From Bacteroidales bacterium UBA3543 (GTDB lineage Bacteria > Bacteroidota > Bacteroidia > Bacteroidales > UBA932): 27,506 nucleotides of DNA. Both the position numbers and the translations under genes were made by a program. The stretch covers positions 1 to 27,506 of the forward strand of contig DFOK01000011.1 of assembly GCA_002376715.1 (NCBI GenBank). The letters are read 5' to 3'. The notes under the pieces were generated by a model. It searched no databases, was not told the origin of the DNA, and saw only the letters and a program-made list of their open reading frames with translations. Numbering within the stretch: position 1 is the stretch's first letter; every line of letters starts with the position of its first letter. Of this stretch, positions 15,980-25,475 are shown piece by piece.

Positions 15980-18206
15980 TAAAGTTAAGTTCAACACGTG
16001 TAACGCTCTCGATTCCCTTTATGGCCGAGAGTGACTTGATGAGCTTGTCAAGGTCGTCAGTATTGCGCACGTAGAGATCGACTGTCCCTTCAAATATTTC
16101 GTCGTGGGTCTCGATACATATTTTGCGCATATTCACGCCGAGTTGTAGTGAGATGACTTTGGACATATCACTGATAATACCCATCCTATCCAGACCTGTA
16201 ATGGAAATCCGTGCCAGATATGACATCATGAAGTGTTTGCTCCATCTTGCCGAGACTATTCTGTCACCCTGTTTGGCTGCAATGTCGGTAGCTCTCTGGC
16301 AGCTCTTTTTGTGCACGAGTACACTACCGTCGTCTTCTATAAATCCAACGACATTGTCACCCGGAATGGGGGAGCAGCACTCGGCTATAGTAAATGTTGT
16401 AGTGCCTTTTGTCAGGTCCTCTCTAAGTTCGTAGTCTTGATGCTTGTCAATTTTACCTGTATTGCGCACGGGAGTGAGGAGTTTTACGCCCCACATCTGC
16501 ACGTTACGTTTCTCCACATTGGTTTTGAGCGCCGTATCCAGGTCCGAAAGGTCGATCAGGCCGATGCCTATCTTGTGATAGAGTTCGTCCTTGCTGCCCG
16601 CCTTATAGTAGTCAATGAGCTTTTTGATTACACGGCTCTTGGAGGTGATGTTCCGCTCCTTGAGTTTGGAGGTGAGGAAGCGCATTCCCTCTTTGATGCT
16701 GTCTTTGGTTTCAGCCTTGATGGAGTCGAGGATAAAATTTCTCGCCCTGTTGGTGCGGATGAAGTCCAGCCACTCCCTCTTCGGCTTACTGCTATCCGAG
16801 GTTATTATCTCCACCTGGTCTCCGCTGGAGAGAACATGAGATAGTGGCAGCAGTTTCTGGTTGACCTTCGCCGCTATCGCCCTGTTGCCCACTTCTGAGT
16901 GGATAATGTAGGCAAAATCGAGTGCAGTGGAGCCTTTGGGCAGAGTCTTCGATTCGCCTTTAGGTGTAAATATATATATGTCGGAGCTAAGCAGTTCTTT
17001 GTGGAAGTTGTCGAGAAATTGCAGTGCATTGGAGTCGGGATCTTCGAGGATATCGCGTACATGCTTGAGCCATAAGTCTATTTCCCCTTCTTCGGAGGGA
17101 GAGCTCTCTCCCTTTTTATACATCCAGTGTGCGGCCACCCCTCTTTCGGCAATGGAGTTCATCCTTTCGCTGCGGATCTGAACTTCTATCCATTTGCCAC
17201 CGGGGCCCATTACAGTCAGGTGCAATGCCTCGTATCCGTTGCTTTTTGGTTCTTTGACCCAGTCACGTGTCCTGTCGGGCTTGTACTGGTATCTTTCAGT
17301 AATAAGGGAGAATATCTGCCAGCATTGTTCCCTCTCGCTTAAACCTTGTTTGGCTTCGAAAATGATGCGTACGGCATATATGTCGAATATTTGCTCGAAT
17401 GGAACATTTTTGGAGGTCATCTTTTTCCAGATGGAGTAGGGAGTCTTGAGACGTTTGAGTATCTCAACTTTGTACCCGATTGCCTCCAGCTCTTTTTCGA
17501 TGGGAACTACAAAGCTGTCGATACTACCTGCACGCTCCTCCATTACTGTCTCGAGCTTTGCTTCGATCTCCCTGTAAGCCTCCGGCTCCCTATGAACCAG
17601 CCAGATGTTTTCCATCTCCGATTTGATGCTATAGAGACCGAGACGGTGTGCAAGCGGAATGAAGATATACATTGTCTCACTGAGGATCTTATCCCTTTTA
17701 TATTCGGGCATGAATCGGATAGTGCGCATATTGTGCAAGCGGTCTGCCAGTTTTATTAGCACTATCCGAACATCGTCATTGAGAGTAAGCAGGATACGTT
17801 TGAAATTTTCGGCCTGCATACTCTTTGAGTAGGTAATGTTGTCGCTGTCAAGAGCCGTCTTGATCTTGGTCAAACCATCTACCAGGGAGGCGATTTTTTG
17901 GCCGAAATGGTTTTTGATATCTTCGACCGTGTAGTTTGTGTCCTCCACAACGTCGTGCAACAACGCTGCACAGATGGATTTGTATCCCAGCCCGATTTCT
18001 TGCACCACAATCCTCGCTACGGCTATAGGATGGAGAATGTATGGCTCTCCCGAACGTCTCCTTACGCCTTTGTGAGCCTCATTGGCAAAATCAAAGGCCT
18101 TGAGCACCAGTTCAAACTCCTCCTGATTGGCGCAGCGCTTGAGACTGGACATCTTCAGCGTTTCAAGTTCCCTATTTATGACTTTATAATCCTCTTCTGT
18201 AAACAT
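15972..18206 (-). CDS. rel: Bifunctional (p)ppGpp synthetase/hydrolase, Rel family
   Basis: A 744-residue long RelA/SpoT homologue that sets (p)ppGpp levels. The HD hydrolase domain has H59 and HDVVED (84-89), with 'ADRLHNMRT' further on, so hydrolysis looks intact. The synthetase domain has 'RLKTPYSIWKKM', 'FDIYAVRIIF', 'NGYEALH' and 'EVQIR', so synthesis also looks intact. TGS (starting 'IYIFTPKGESKTLPKGS'), a Cys-containing region ('ECCSPIPGDNVVGF') and a C-terminal ACT domain follow in the standard order. It begins 12 bp after hydG and is followed by the lipoprotein with an 8-bp overlap. With both active sites present it is probably the cell's main or only long RSH enzyme. Confidence 0.96.
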   Translation of the reverse strand: MFTEEDYKVINRELETLKMSSLKRCANQEEFELVLKAFDFANEAHKGVRRRSGEPYILHPIAVARIVVQEIGLGYKSICAALLHDVVEDTNYTVEDIKNHFGQKIASLVDGLTKIKTALDSDNITYSKSMQAENFKRILLTLNDDVRIVLIKLADRLHNMRTIRFMPEYKRDKILSETMYIFIPLAHRLGLYSIKSEMENIWLVHREPEAYREIEAKLETVMEERAGSIDSFVVPIEKELEAIGYKVEILKRLKTPYSIWKKMTSKNVPFEQIFDIYAVRIIFEAKQGLSEREQCWQIFSLITERYQYKPDRTRDWVKEPKSNGYEALHLTVMGPGGKWIEVQIRSERMNSIAERGVAAHWMYKKGESSPSEEGEIDLWLKHVRDILEDPDSNALQFLDNFHKELLSSDIYIFTPKGESKTLPKGSTALDFAYIIHSEVGNRAIAAKVNQKLLPLSHVLSSGDQVEIITSDSSKPKREWLDFIRTNRARNFILDSIKAETKDSIKEGMRFLTSKLKERNITSKSRVIKKLIDYYKAGSKDELYHKIGIGLIDLSDLDTALKTNVEKRNVQMWGVKLLTPVRNTGKIDKHQDYELREDLTKGTTTFTIAECCSPIPGDNVVGFIEDDGSVLVHKKSCQRATDIAAKQGDRIVSARWSKHFMMSYLARISITGLDRMGIISDMSKVISLQLGVNMRKICIETHDEIFEGTVDLYVRNTDDLDKLIKSLSAIKGIESVTRVELNFNE

Positions 18207-18218
18207 ACTCTACTACCA

Positions 18219-19616
18219 TTAAAAATAGAGGTCTCTCTTACCTTGTTTAACCAGTTCTATTCTCTTTTTAACAAGTTCTTTTCTATCTCCTTCGGGCAAT
18301 TTGGCCACTTCTTTTTCAATAAGAGCATATCCCACCTTTTTGGTCTCTTCCGAACTGTAATCCTCCAGATACTCGGAAAGGGTGATAATTGCGTTTGGAG
18401 TGCAGAAATTGCCGATAAATCCCGGAATGGCAAATTCCATGAAATGCTCTCCGGTACGCCCAAGACGGTAGCAGGAGGTACAGAAACTTGGAATATATTC
18501 TCTGGTGAGGAGCCACCTTATCACTTCGTCCAGGTCACGGGTGTCACCGATCCTGAACTGCTCTTTGTCAAGTTGCTGCTCATATTCCTCCTTCTGGTAG
18601 CCGCCGATCTCAAGCTTGGTGCCGGCATCTATCTGGGAAACTCCGAAATCTATCACATCATTCCTGACCTCACTGCTTTCGCGGGCAGTCATAATGAGTC
18701 CGGTATAAGGTACGCTGAGGCGCAGAATTGCCACCAGCATCTTAAACTGCTCGTCGGTTACACGCCAGGGGAGATCCATATCCATTCCGTGAGCCGGCTG
18801 AATACGGGGGAAACTGATGGTGTGAGGTCCTACTCCGTAAGTCTCCTTGAGGTGGATTGCATGAGCAACGAGTCCCAGCACTTCGAAGCGCCAGTCATAA
18901 AGTCCAAACAGAGCTCCGATGCCCATATCATCGATTCCTCCTTCAAATGCACGGTCCATGGCATGCAGTCTCCACATATAATCTCCCTTGTGGGTGTTTT
19001 TCGGGTGTACCCTTGCGTAGGTCTCACGATGGTATGTTTCCTGGAACACCTGATAGGTGCCGATGCCTGCCTCTTTAATAATCTTGTAGCCCTCTATCTC
19101 CTGAGGGGCGGCGTTGATATTGACGCGACGGATTTCTCCATTGCCCACCTTAGTCTGATAGCAGAGTCTTACCGTATGGGCGATAAATTCCGGCGAGTAC
19201 ATCGGATGTTCTCCGTATACCAGTATCAAGCGTTTATGACCTATATTTTCGAGATTGATTACTTCGTTAATCAATTCCTGATCGCTTAGGGTTTTGCGCA
19301 CTGCAGTACGCAGCGAGCGGCGGAATCCGCAATACTTGCAATCGTTGATGCAGTGGTTGCCAATATAAAGAGGTGCGAAGAGTACGATTCTGTTGCCGTA
19401 TATGGCCCTTTTGAGCTCTCTTGCCGTTTCAAAGAGCTCCTGTTTCATATCCTCCGACTCTATTGCAAGCAATTGTGCGCATTCGGAGAGAGTTAGCGGC
19501 TCTTTTGCCTTGCTTTTGGCAAAAATAGCCCTTATTGCCTCCTTATCCTCCTTTGTATCCCTTATCAGGGAATGGAGATGGTCTTCATTAATAAAATCAA
19601 TGTATTTTTTTTCCAT
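18219..19616 (-). CDS. hydG: [FeFe]-hydrogenase maturase HydG (tyrosine lyase)
   Basis: A 465-residue radical SAM enzyme that splits tyrosine to give the CO and CN ligands of the H-cluster. The SAM-cluster Cys motif is CX3CX2C at C89/C93/C96. The HydG-specific second cluster motif CX2CX22C is exact at C379, C382 and C405; this separates it from ThiH, which lacks that arrangement. Length fits HydG (~470). The gene overlaps the end of the yihY-like gene by 20 bp and lies 12 bp before rel. No hydE, hydF or hydrogenase gene is in the window, so the partners must be elsewhere. Its presence implies that the organism makes an [FeFe]-hydrogenase. Confidence 0.93.
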   Translation of the reverse strand: MEKKYIDFINEDHLHSLIRDTKEDKEAIRAIFAKSKAKEPLTLSECAQLLAIESEDMKQELFETARELKRAIYGNRIVLFAPLYIGNHCINDCKYCGFRRSLRTAVRKTLSDQELINEVINLENIGHKRLILVYGEHPMYSPEFIAHTVRLCYQTKVGNGEIRRVNINAAPQEIEGYKIIKEAGIGTYQVFQETYHRETYARVHPKNTHKGDYMWRLHAMDRAFEGGIDDMGIGALFGLYDWRFEVLGLVAHAIHLKETYGVGPHTISFPRIQPAHGMDMDLPWRVTDEQFKMLVAILRLSVPYTGLIMTARESSEVRNDVIDFGVSQIDAGTKLEIGGYQKEEYEQQLDKEQFRIGDTRDLDEVIRWLLTREYIPSFCTSCYRLGRTGEHFMEFAIPGFIGNFCTPNAIITLSEYLEDYSSEETKKVGYALIEKEVAKLPEGDRKELVKKRIELVKQGKRDLYF

Positions 19617-20634
19617 TTTTTATTGGTTTAATATGTTGTTCAAGAATTATTTCGGTTTCATGATTTTCATTGTCGTCGCTCTCCTCCAGCCCCAGGGGAT
19701 TGACCGGATGTTCGTAGTCTACTTGTTGGAATCCGTACGAAAGCTGGGCTCCGAACAGAATCACACCCCAGCAGAGATTCATCCAGATCATAAGCAGCGG
19801 TATCGCTGCCAGAGCACCATAAACACCGCTCAGGCGTGTTACCATCAGTTGGGTGTTCAGGTAAACGTACTGTATCGCCACAAATGCCACTCCTGATACG
19901 ATGGCGCCTTTTATGGCCGAACTATATCTTACCTTCGTGTGGGGAATGAACTTATAGAGCAGTGAGAATACCAGTACGGCCACTCCGTAAAATACCACCC
20001 AGAAAAGGTTTGTGGTAAGGAAACTGAATGCCCCGAGGTTTGCGCTTGCGGAGGTGAGGAATCTGATATAATATCCCCATCCGTAGAGGAAGAGTATTAT
20101 CATGAAAGGAGAGAGCAGGAGAATGGCCAGATAAGCCACTATTCTCTTGCCGATGCCCGTATATTCCTTAACCATCCAGATGCGGTTGAATGCTGATTCG
20201 ACATTTATCATCAACCAGATTACCAACCAGGCAAACGCTCCGAAGCTGATCCATCCAAAAGTCCCCTTTTTCGTGGTAACCAGAATATTGTTTGCAAAGT
20301 TGAGTACGGCATCAATCATCTGAGTACTGGTAGGGAAGGAGGAGTAAAGCAGATCGGAAAGCATTTTGTCAAGTTTGAAGCCGCTGGCTACAAATAGGAT
20401 CAGTGCTACAATAGGTACGATGGCCATTAATCCGAAATAACTAAGCGCGACGGCTTCACGTGCAATCCGCTGTCCTGAAAAGCCCTTAAAGGTGATGATA
20501 AGCGCCTTCAGGTAGCGTATGGCTCTTCTGCGGGCCTTTCCAAACTCGCTGAAATCCAGCCTCCAGATATCTCTTGTGACAAATTTGAAAATAATCCGGT
20601 AGAGCTCTTTCAATCTTTGAATAAACAATCTCAT
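19597..20634 (-). CDS. YihY/BrkB-family membrane protein
   Basis: A 345-residue inner-membrane protein. Six hydrophobic segments lie at about 62-84, 124-145, 165-188, 204-228, 239-258 and 272-297. Family signatures are visible: 'ALSYFGLMAIVPIVAL' in segment 1 and 'LFGAQLSY' after segment 6. This family (formerly annotated RNase BN) has no agreed biochemical function; a transport role is often proposed. The N-terminal ~55 residues are basic and the C-terminal tail (from ~305) is hydrophilic, first acidic and then basic at the end. Its ATG overlaps the ligA stop (ATGA, 20631-20634) and its end overlaps hydG. The neighbours give no functional hint. Confidence 0.9.
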   Translation of the reverse strand: MRLFIQRLKELYRIIFKFVTRDIWRLDFSEFGKARRRAIRYLKALIITFKGFSGQRIAREAVALSYFGLMAIVPIVALILFVASGFKLDKMLSDLLYSSFPTSTQMIDAVLNFANNILVTTKKGTFGWISFGAFAWLVIWLMINVESAFNRIWMVKEYTGIGKRIVAYLAILLLSPFMIILFLYGWGYYIRFLTSASANLGAFSFLTTNLFWVVFYGVAVLVFSLLYKFIPHTKVRYSSAIKGAIVSGVAFVAIQYVYLNTQLMVTRLSGVYGALAAIPLLMIWMNLCWGVILFGAQLSYGFQQVDYEHPVNPLGLEESDDNENHETEIILEQHIKPIKNGKKIH

Positions 20635-22661
20635 GCCTTCTCTCCCTCAATTATTTTGAGGAAATCTTCCTCAGTTATCACTTTGATGCCGAGTTTCTCG
20701 GCTCTTCTGAGCTTTTCCGGGCCGCTCTTCTCTCCTGCCAGCAGATATGTGGTCTTTCCGCTCACAGAACTCACATTTTTACCGCCGTGGGCGGCTATGA
20801 GAGCCTTCATTTCTTCGCGGGAAATGGAAAAATTACCCGAAATAACTATTGTGGTTCCGCTGAGCCGGTCGGATAACGGACGTTCTTCCTCTTCGGAGAG
20901 GGCAAATTGCAGCCCGAAATTGCGCAACTCTTCGATCATGCGCCTATTGGCTTCATTTGCAAAATATGTCACTACGCTCTCCGCCATTATCTCCCCAAAA
21001 TCCTCCACCTGCATCAAATCTTCCCTTGTTGCTGAAGCCAGAGCATCAATACTTCCGAATGTGTTGGCGGTCACCCTGGCGGTAGCTTCGCCGATATGTC
21101 TGATGCCCAATGCGTAAATGACCCTTGAGAAGGGCACTTGCTTGGAGTGTTCTATGCTTGAAAGAAGGTTGTCTACCGACTTCTGCTGCCAACCTTCGAG
21201 TCCCAATATGTCCTCTGCCTTCAGACGGTACAGATCGGGGAGAGTACGTATCAGCCCTTTATCGTAGAAAAGCGAGATGGTCGCCTCGCCTGCAAGTATG
21301 TCCATTGCCTTACGGGAAACGAAATGGATGAAGCGTCCCTTAATCTGAGTGGGGCAGCCATCACTGTTAGGGCAATAGTGGCGTGCCTGCTCGGGATCCC
21401 TCTCCAGAGGAGTACCGCAATCGGGGCAAACGGAGGGGAAAACCGGCTTTTGTACATCGGCATGGCGCTTTGAAAACTCTACGCCGGTAATCTTGGGAAT
21501 GATCTCACCACCCTTCTCCACATATACCAGATCGCCAACCCTTATATCAAGCAACTCCATTTGATCGAAATTGTGAAGTGAGGCACGTCGCACCGTGGTG
21601 CCTGAGAGGGGTACGGGTTCGAGATTGGCCACCGGAGTGATCGCGCCGGTCCTGCCCACCTGATAATCAATGGAGAGTACTTCGGTGAGCGCCTGTTCCG
21701 GCTTAAACTTGAATGCGGTGGCCCAACGCGGGGATTTGGCCGTATAGCCCAGCTGACGCTGAAGGTCGAGTTGATTGACCTTGACCACAATGCCATCAGT
21801 GGCATAGGGGAGGTTTTTCCTCTGCTCTTCCCACTTTTCTATATAACTTATGACCTCCTCTATATCTTTGGCTTCGATGCTGTATTCCGAGACATGAAAT
21901 CCCCATGAGGCTGCTGCTTCAATTGCCTCGCTGTGAGTGCTGAAGGGCAGATCTTCTCCGAGAAGATGGTATAGTATGCAGTCGAGTCCGCGTTCCTTAA
22001 CCTGAGAGGGGTTCAGTAGCTTAAGAGAACCGGATGCGGCATTTCGGGGATTTGCAAAAGGTGCTTCACCTGCTGCCGCTCTCTCTGCATTGAGGCGTTC
22101 AAAGGCCTCATAAGGCATGAAAATCTCGCCTCTGATCTCGAATTCAGTGGGGATCTCTTTCCCATGGAGAATGTGCGGGATGGATTCAATGCTGACGATA
22201 TTGCGCGAAACGTCGTCGCCTTTGATGCCGTCACCTCGTGTAATTGCCTGTGCCAGCCTGCCCTCCTTATAGATGAGACAGATGGCAGTACCGTCAAATT
22301 TAAGCTCACAGGAGTAAGTAAAGGGCACCTGGGCCACATTAGCCACCCTTTGGTGGAATTCATATAACTCCCCTTCGTTGTAGGTATTGCCGAGTGAAAG
22401 CATCGGATAACGATGCTCTACCTGTGTAAAGCCCTCATTTGTATCCGTAAGGTCGCTGCCCACCTTGCGGGTAGGAGAGTCTTCGGTTGCGAATTCGGGA
22501 AATCTGGCCTCCAGACCCTGGAGTTCCAGCATCAGCATATCATATTCGAAATCGGATATGACGGGAGTAGCGAGCACATAGTAATTGCGGTTGTGCTCTT
22601 CGAGTTCACGTCGCAACTGATCTATCCTCTCCTTTGCAAATGATTTGGTAATTTTGGCCAT
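20631..22661 (-). CDS. ligA: NAD-dependent DNA ligase
   Basis: A 676-residue LigA of normal length, which seals nicks during replication and repair using NAD. The domain order is standard. Ia is at residues 1-70, with the Y-rich 'NYYVLATPVISDFEYD'. The adenylation domain has the nucleophile K121 in KFDG and 'YATDGIVVKV' near 286-295. An OB fold follows, then a zinc finger with C412/C415/C430/C436, helix-hairpin-helix repeats, and a BRCT domain from about 595 ('LSGTTIVISGNF'). The first hairpin region ('AMDILAGEATISLFYDKGL') departs from the common 'IDGLGEK' form. It is the first gene of the seven-gene operon, with ATG 22661 and a -7 box 26 bp upstream. Confidence 0.97.
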   Translation of the reverse strand: MAKITKSFAKERIDQLRRELEEHNRNYYVLATPVISDFEYDMLMLELQGLEARFPEFATEDSPTRKVGSDLTDTNEGFTQVEHRYPMLSLGNTYNEGELYEFHQRVANVAQVPFTYSCELKFDGTAICLIYKEGRLAQAITRGDGIKGDDVSRNIVSIESIPHILHGKEIPTEFEIRGEIFMPYEAFERLNAERAAAGEAPFANPRNAASGSLKLLNPSQVKERGLDCILYHLLGEDLPFSTHSEAIEAAASWGFHVSEYSIEAKDIEEVISYIEKWEEQRKNLPYATDGIVVKVNQLDLQRQLGYTAKSPRWATAFKFKPEQALTEVLSIDYQVGRTGAITPVANLEPVPLSGTTVRRASLHNFDQMELLDIRVGDLVYVEKGGEIIPKITGVEFSKRHADVQKPVFPSVCPDCGTPLERDPEQARHYCPNSDGCPTQIKGRFIHFVSRKAMDILAGEATISLFYDKGLIRTLPDLYRLKAEDILGLEGWQQKSVDNLLSSIEHSKQVPFSRVIYALGIRHIGEATARVTANTFGSIDALASATREDLMQVEDFGEIMAESVVTYFANEANRRMIEELRNFGLQFALSEEEERPLSDRLSGTTIVISGNFSISREEMKALIAAHGGKNVSSVSGKTTYLLAGEKSGPEKLRRAEKLGIKVITEEDFLKIIEGEKA

Positions 22662-22686
22662 ATCCGGTTAATTCACTAATAACTTA

Positions 22687-22694
22687 CAAAATTA
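22687..22694 (-). promoter_or_regulatory. Predicted -7 box of the ligA operon
   Basis: On the minus strand this reads TAATTTTG, a perfect TAnnTTTG. It would start transcription about 20 nt before the ligA ATG. A TTTTTG lies 12 bp upstream, too close for a regular -33 box. It shares the 91-bp divergent region with the pfp promoter. Confidence 0.45.
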
Positions 22695-22716
22695 GTATAA
22701 TTTTATCAAAAAGTAG

Positions 22717-22724
22717 TACATTTG
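22717..22724 (+). promoter_or_regulatory. Predicted -7 box of the pfp-amylase operon
   Basis: TACATTTG matches TAnnTTTG exactly. Expected transcription start is near 22731, about 22 nt before the ATG at 22753. No TTTG is seen at the normal -33 distance. The leader is A-rich without a Shine-Dalgarno sequence. Confidence 0.5.
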
Positions 22725-22752
22725 CAGCCTGAAATACAAACACAAACATTTT

Positions 22753-23985
22753 ATGAAAGAATCTATCATTATTTTGACCGGAGGAGGACCCGCTCCAGGA
22801 ATAAACACGGTTATAGGAAGTATAACAAAGGCATTTTTGGCGAGAGGATACAGGGTTCTCGGTCTCCATGGGGGTTATAAAGGACTTTTTACTCCCAATC
22901 CATCATATACCGAGATAGATTTCGTGATGGCGGATACCATCTTCAACAGAGGTGGTTCCTACCTCATGATGAGCCGATATAAACCCACAGAGGAGGATTA
23001 TGCAGGGAATTTCAACCACGGTCTTTTCCAAGACAACAACATTAAATTACTTGTTACGATAGGTGGTGATGACACAGCTTCTACTGCCAACAGGGTTACA
23101 AAATTTCTTCAGGCGAGAAATTACAAAATCTCCAACATTCACGTGCCGAAGACCATTGACAATGACCTTCCGCTCCCTCTCAACACCCCTACATTCGGTT
23201 ATCATTCCGCTAAAGCCGAGGGTACCCGTATCGCTACTACCGTTTATGAGGACGCGAGGACTTCGGGCATCTGGTTTATTGTAGCTGCGATGGGTCGTTC
23301 TGCCGGCCACCTGGCTATCGGTATCGGCTCTTCCTGCCACTACCCGATGATTATCATCCCCGAAATGTTCAACAAAACCAAAATTACCGTTGACAAAATC
23401 ATCAAACTCTCAATATCATCAATAGTCAAGAGAAAATTGATGGGCATTCCGTATGGCGGTATAATGCTTTCAGAGGGTGTATTCCACCTTCTCGATGAAG
23501 ATGAGTTAACAGCGACGGGAGTCAAATTTACTTTTGACGAGCACGGACATCCGGAACTTGGTAAAATTCCCAAGGCCCAGCTCTTCAACGATATTCTTGA
23601 GATTGAGCTTAAAAAGCTGGGAATGAATGTAAAGATGCGTCCTATTGAGATCGGCTATGATATCAGATGTCAGGCTCCCATCTCTTACGACCTGCTCTAC
23701 TGTACTCAACTCGGTTGCGGAGTTTATGAATTATATACCCGCGGAGAATCGGGATGTATGGTCTATGTGGACACCATCGGTCGTATCAAACCCCTCTATC
23801 TGAAAGACTTCCAGGATCCCAAGACAGGAAAAATCCCTCCTCGTCGTGTGGACATTGAGGGCGACCAGGCGCAGGGCATCTATAAACATATAGTACAATA
23901 TATCACACCTAGCGACTACGAGGCTGCCAGAGAGTACCTCAGCAACCCTGAAGAGTACGACTTCCACAAGATTCTAAACTGGTAG
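22753..23985 (+). CDS. pfp: PPi-dependent 6-phosphofructokinase
   Basis: A 410-residue phosphofructokinase that reversibly phosphorylates fructose 6-phosphate. GGDD at 104-107 (rather than GGDG) and PKTIDND at 132-138 are the two residue patterns that mark pyrophosphate-using enzymes; the Asp at 107 blocks ATP binding in the family. D137 and the MGR at 180-182 are the usual catalytic and substrate residues. The N-terminus 'ILTGGGPAPGIN' is the phosphate-donor loop. It is followed 2 bp later by a GH13 amylase gene, so both are probably one transcript. PPi specificity is an inference from the GGDD/PKTIDND signatures. Confidence 0.94.
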   Translation: MKESIIILTGGGPAPGINTVIGSITKAFLARGYRVLGLHGGYKGLFTPNPSYTEIDFVMADTIFNRGGSYLMMSRYKPTEEDYAGNFNHGLFQDNNIKLLVTIGGDDTASTANRVTKFLQARNYKISNIHVPKTIDNDLPLPLNTPTFGYHSAKAEGTRIATTVYEDARTSGIWFIVAAMGRSAGHLAIGIGSSCHYPMIIIPEMFNKTKITVDKIIKLSISSIVKRKLMGIPYGGIMLSEGVFHLLDEDELTATGVKFTFDEHGHPELGKIPKAQLFNDILEIELKKLGMNVKMRPIEIGYDIRCQAPISYDLLYCTQLGCGVYELYTRGESGCMVYVDTIGRIKPLYLKDFQDPKTGKIPPRRVDIEGDQAQGIYKHIVQYITPSDYEAAREYLSNPEEYDFHKILNW

Positions 23986-23987
23986 CA

Positions 23988-25475
23988 GTGGAAGGGAAGG
24001 TGGTCATATACCAGCTGTTATTGAGAGCTTTCGGCAAACGCAAGAGCGTATCCGGAGGCTCTTATAACTTAAACGGCAGCGGTAAGTTTGACGACATAAC
24101 CGACGAAGTTCTCAAAAAAATCAAAAAGCTCTCTGTCAGCGCCATTTGGTACACCGGAGTCATATCACACGCTACTAAAACCCATTTTCACGGCATAAAA
24201 GATTGCAACCCCTCCATAGTTAAAGGCGAAGCGGGTTCCCCTTATGCCATTCGTAACTATTTTGATGTAAGTCCCGCACTCGCAAACAACCATGACAACC
24301 GGATGGCGGAATTTGAAGCACTTGTCCGCAGAACACACAAGGCAGGCATGAAGGTTATTATCGATTTTGTGCCTAACCATGTGTTTCGTCAGTATGACAC
24401 CTATTTTACTAGGGACAATTTTCATATTCTCGACGGGCCGCTCATCCTGCCGGAGTCTCTCAATTCCGATTATGTCGAAAACCCCGCCAAGGCTACCGGC
24501 AACGATGTATTTCACACATCTCCCTCTATCAATGACTGGTACGATACGGTTAAGCTCAACTACGACAACCATGATACCTGGGTAAAAATGCTCGACGTGC
24601 TCAAATTCTGGGCTGCAAAAGGGGTGGACGGTTTCCGTTGCGACATGGTGGAAATGGTGCCGGCGGAATTTTTCGGTTGGGCTTTCAATGAGATAAAATA
24701 TATCTATCCTAATACCTTTTTCATTGCAGAGGTTTACGGTAAGGAGAATTACAGACGCTATTATGAGATAGGCGGCTTTGACCTTTTGTATGACAAATCG
24801 GGCTTCTACGACACCTTGAGAAATATTATGTGCGAGGGGGTAAGTACCCGACTACTTACCGGAGAATGGCAGTTTCTCGGCGACCTTCAACCCAGGATGC
24901 TCAACTTTCTGGAAAATCACGATGAGCAGCGAATTGCATCGGATTTCTTTGCAGGTTCGGGTAGGGCGGCATTCCCTGCTCTGGCGGTCTCTCTGCTTTT
25001 CAACAAGGCTCCTTTCATGCTCTATTTCGGGCAGGAGTTCGGTGAGCGAGGGATGGAGCAGGAGGGTTTCAGCACTTTGGACGGACGTACTTCAATATTC
25101 GATTATTGCACTGTACCTTCGGTCAGACGCTGGCTGCTCGACCGTCTGACCGTTGAAGAATTGGTGGTTTACAAGGAATACAGCCGACTGCTTAAGATAG
25201 CTACTTCAGATGCTATTTTTGCCCACGGAGAAACATTCGATCTTATGTATGCCAATCCCGATTCCGAGCGCTTCAACGGTAACCGTCAGTTTGTTTTCAT
25301 GCGCGGATATGAGGATGCCTGTATGCTTGTGGTGGCCAATTTTGATGGTCGTCCTGCGGAAATTGAAATTAACATTCCTTCCGAAGCCTACTCATTTTTC
25401 GGCATAAATAAAGCAGGGGAGAGGGTGCGTCTCAAAGTAGGAGCGAATGATTATATGCGACTGAATTTGGTGTAG
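23988..25475 (+). CDS. Intracellular alpha-amylase family (GH13) glycosidase, GTG start
   Basis: A 495-residue GH13 enzyme without signal peptide. The four conserved regions are present: DFVPNH (126-131), GFRCD with nucleophile D219, the acid/base E248 in IAEVYG, and NHD (310-312) in FLENHDEQRI. A beta-domain follows from ~410. It probably cuts alpha-glucans such as glycogen or maltodextrin in the cytoplasm; exact specificity is not readable. The start is GTG at 23988, 2 bp after the pfp stop. The reading frame opens only after 23951, and no ATG occurs until residue 106, beyond the first conserved strands, so GTG is the only sensible start. Its TAG stop lies in a heptad (25470-25476) that begins a 7-bp repeat patch. 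Confidence 0.92.
   Translation: MEGKVVIYQLLLRAFGKRKSVSGGSYNLNGSGKFDDITDEVLKKIKKLSVSAIWYTGVISHATKTHFHGIKDCNPSIVKGEAGSPYAIRNYFDVSPALANNHDNRMAEFEALVRRTHKAGMKVIIDFVPNHVFRQYDTYFTRDNFHILDGPLILPESLNSDYVENPAKATGNDVFHTSPSINDWYDTVKLNYDNHDTWVKMLDVLKFWAAKGVDGFRCDMVEMVPAEFFGWAFNEIKYIYPNTFFIAEVYGKENYRRYYEIGGFDLLYDKSGFYDTLRNIMCEGVSTRLLTGEWQFLGDLQPRMLNFLENHDEQRIASDFFAGSGRAAFPALAVSLLFNKAPFMLYFGQEFGERGMEQEGFSTLDGRTSIFDYCTVPSVRRWLLDRLTVEELVVYKEYSRLLKIATSDAIFAHGETFDLMYANPDSERFNGNRQFVFMRGYEDACMLVVANFDGRPAEIEINIPSEAYSFFGINKAGERVRLKVGANDYMRLNLV

Noticed and set aside
17898..19289. 463-codon plus-strand open frame opposite rel and hydG
   Set aside because: Both genes on the other strand are clearly recognised with intact motifs; this frame shows no domain and is an antisense shadow.
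18219..19616. ThiH (thiamine) instead of HydG
   Set aside because: The exact CX2CX22C C-terminal cluster motif and length are those of HydG, and no thiamine genes are adjacent.
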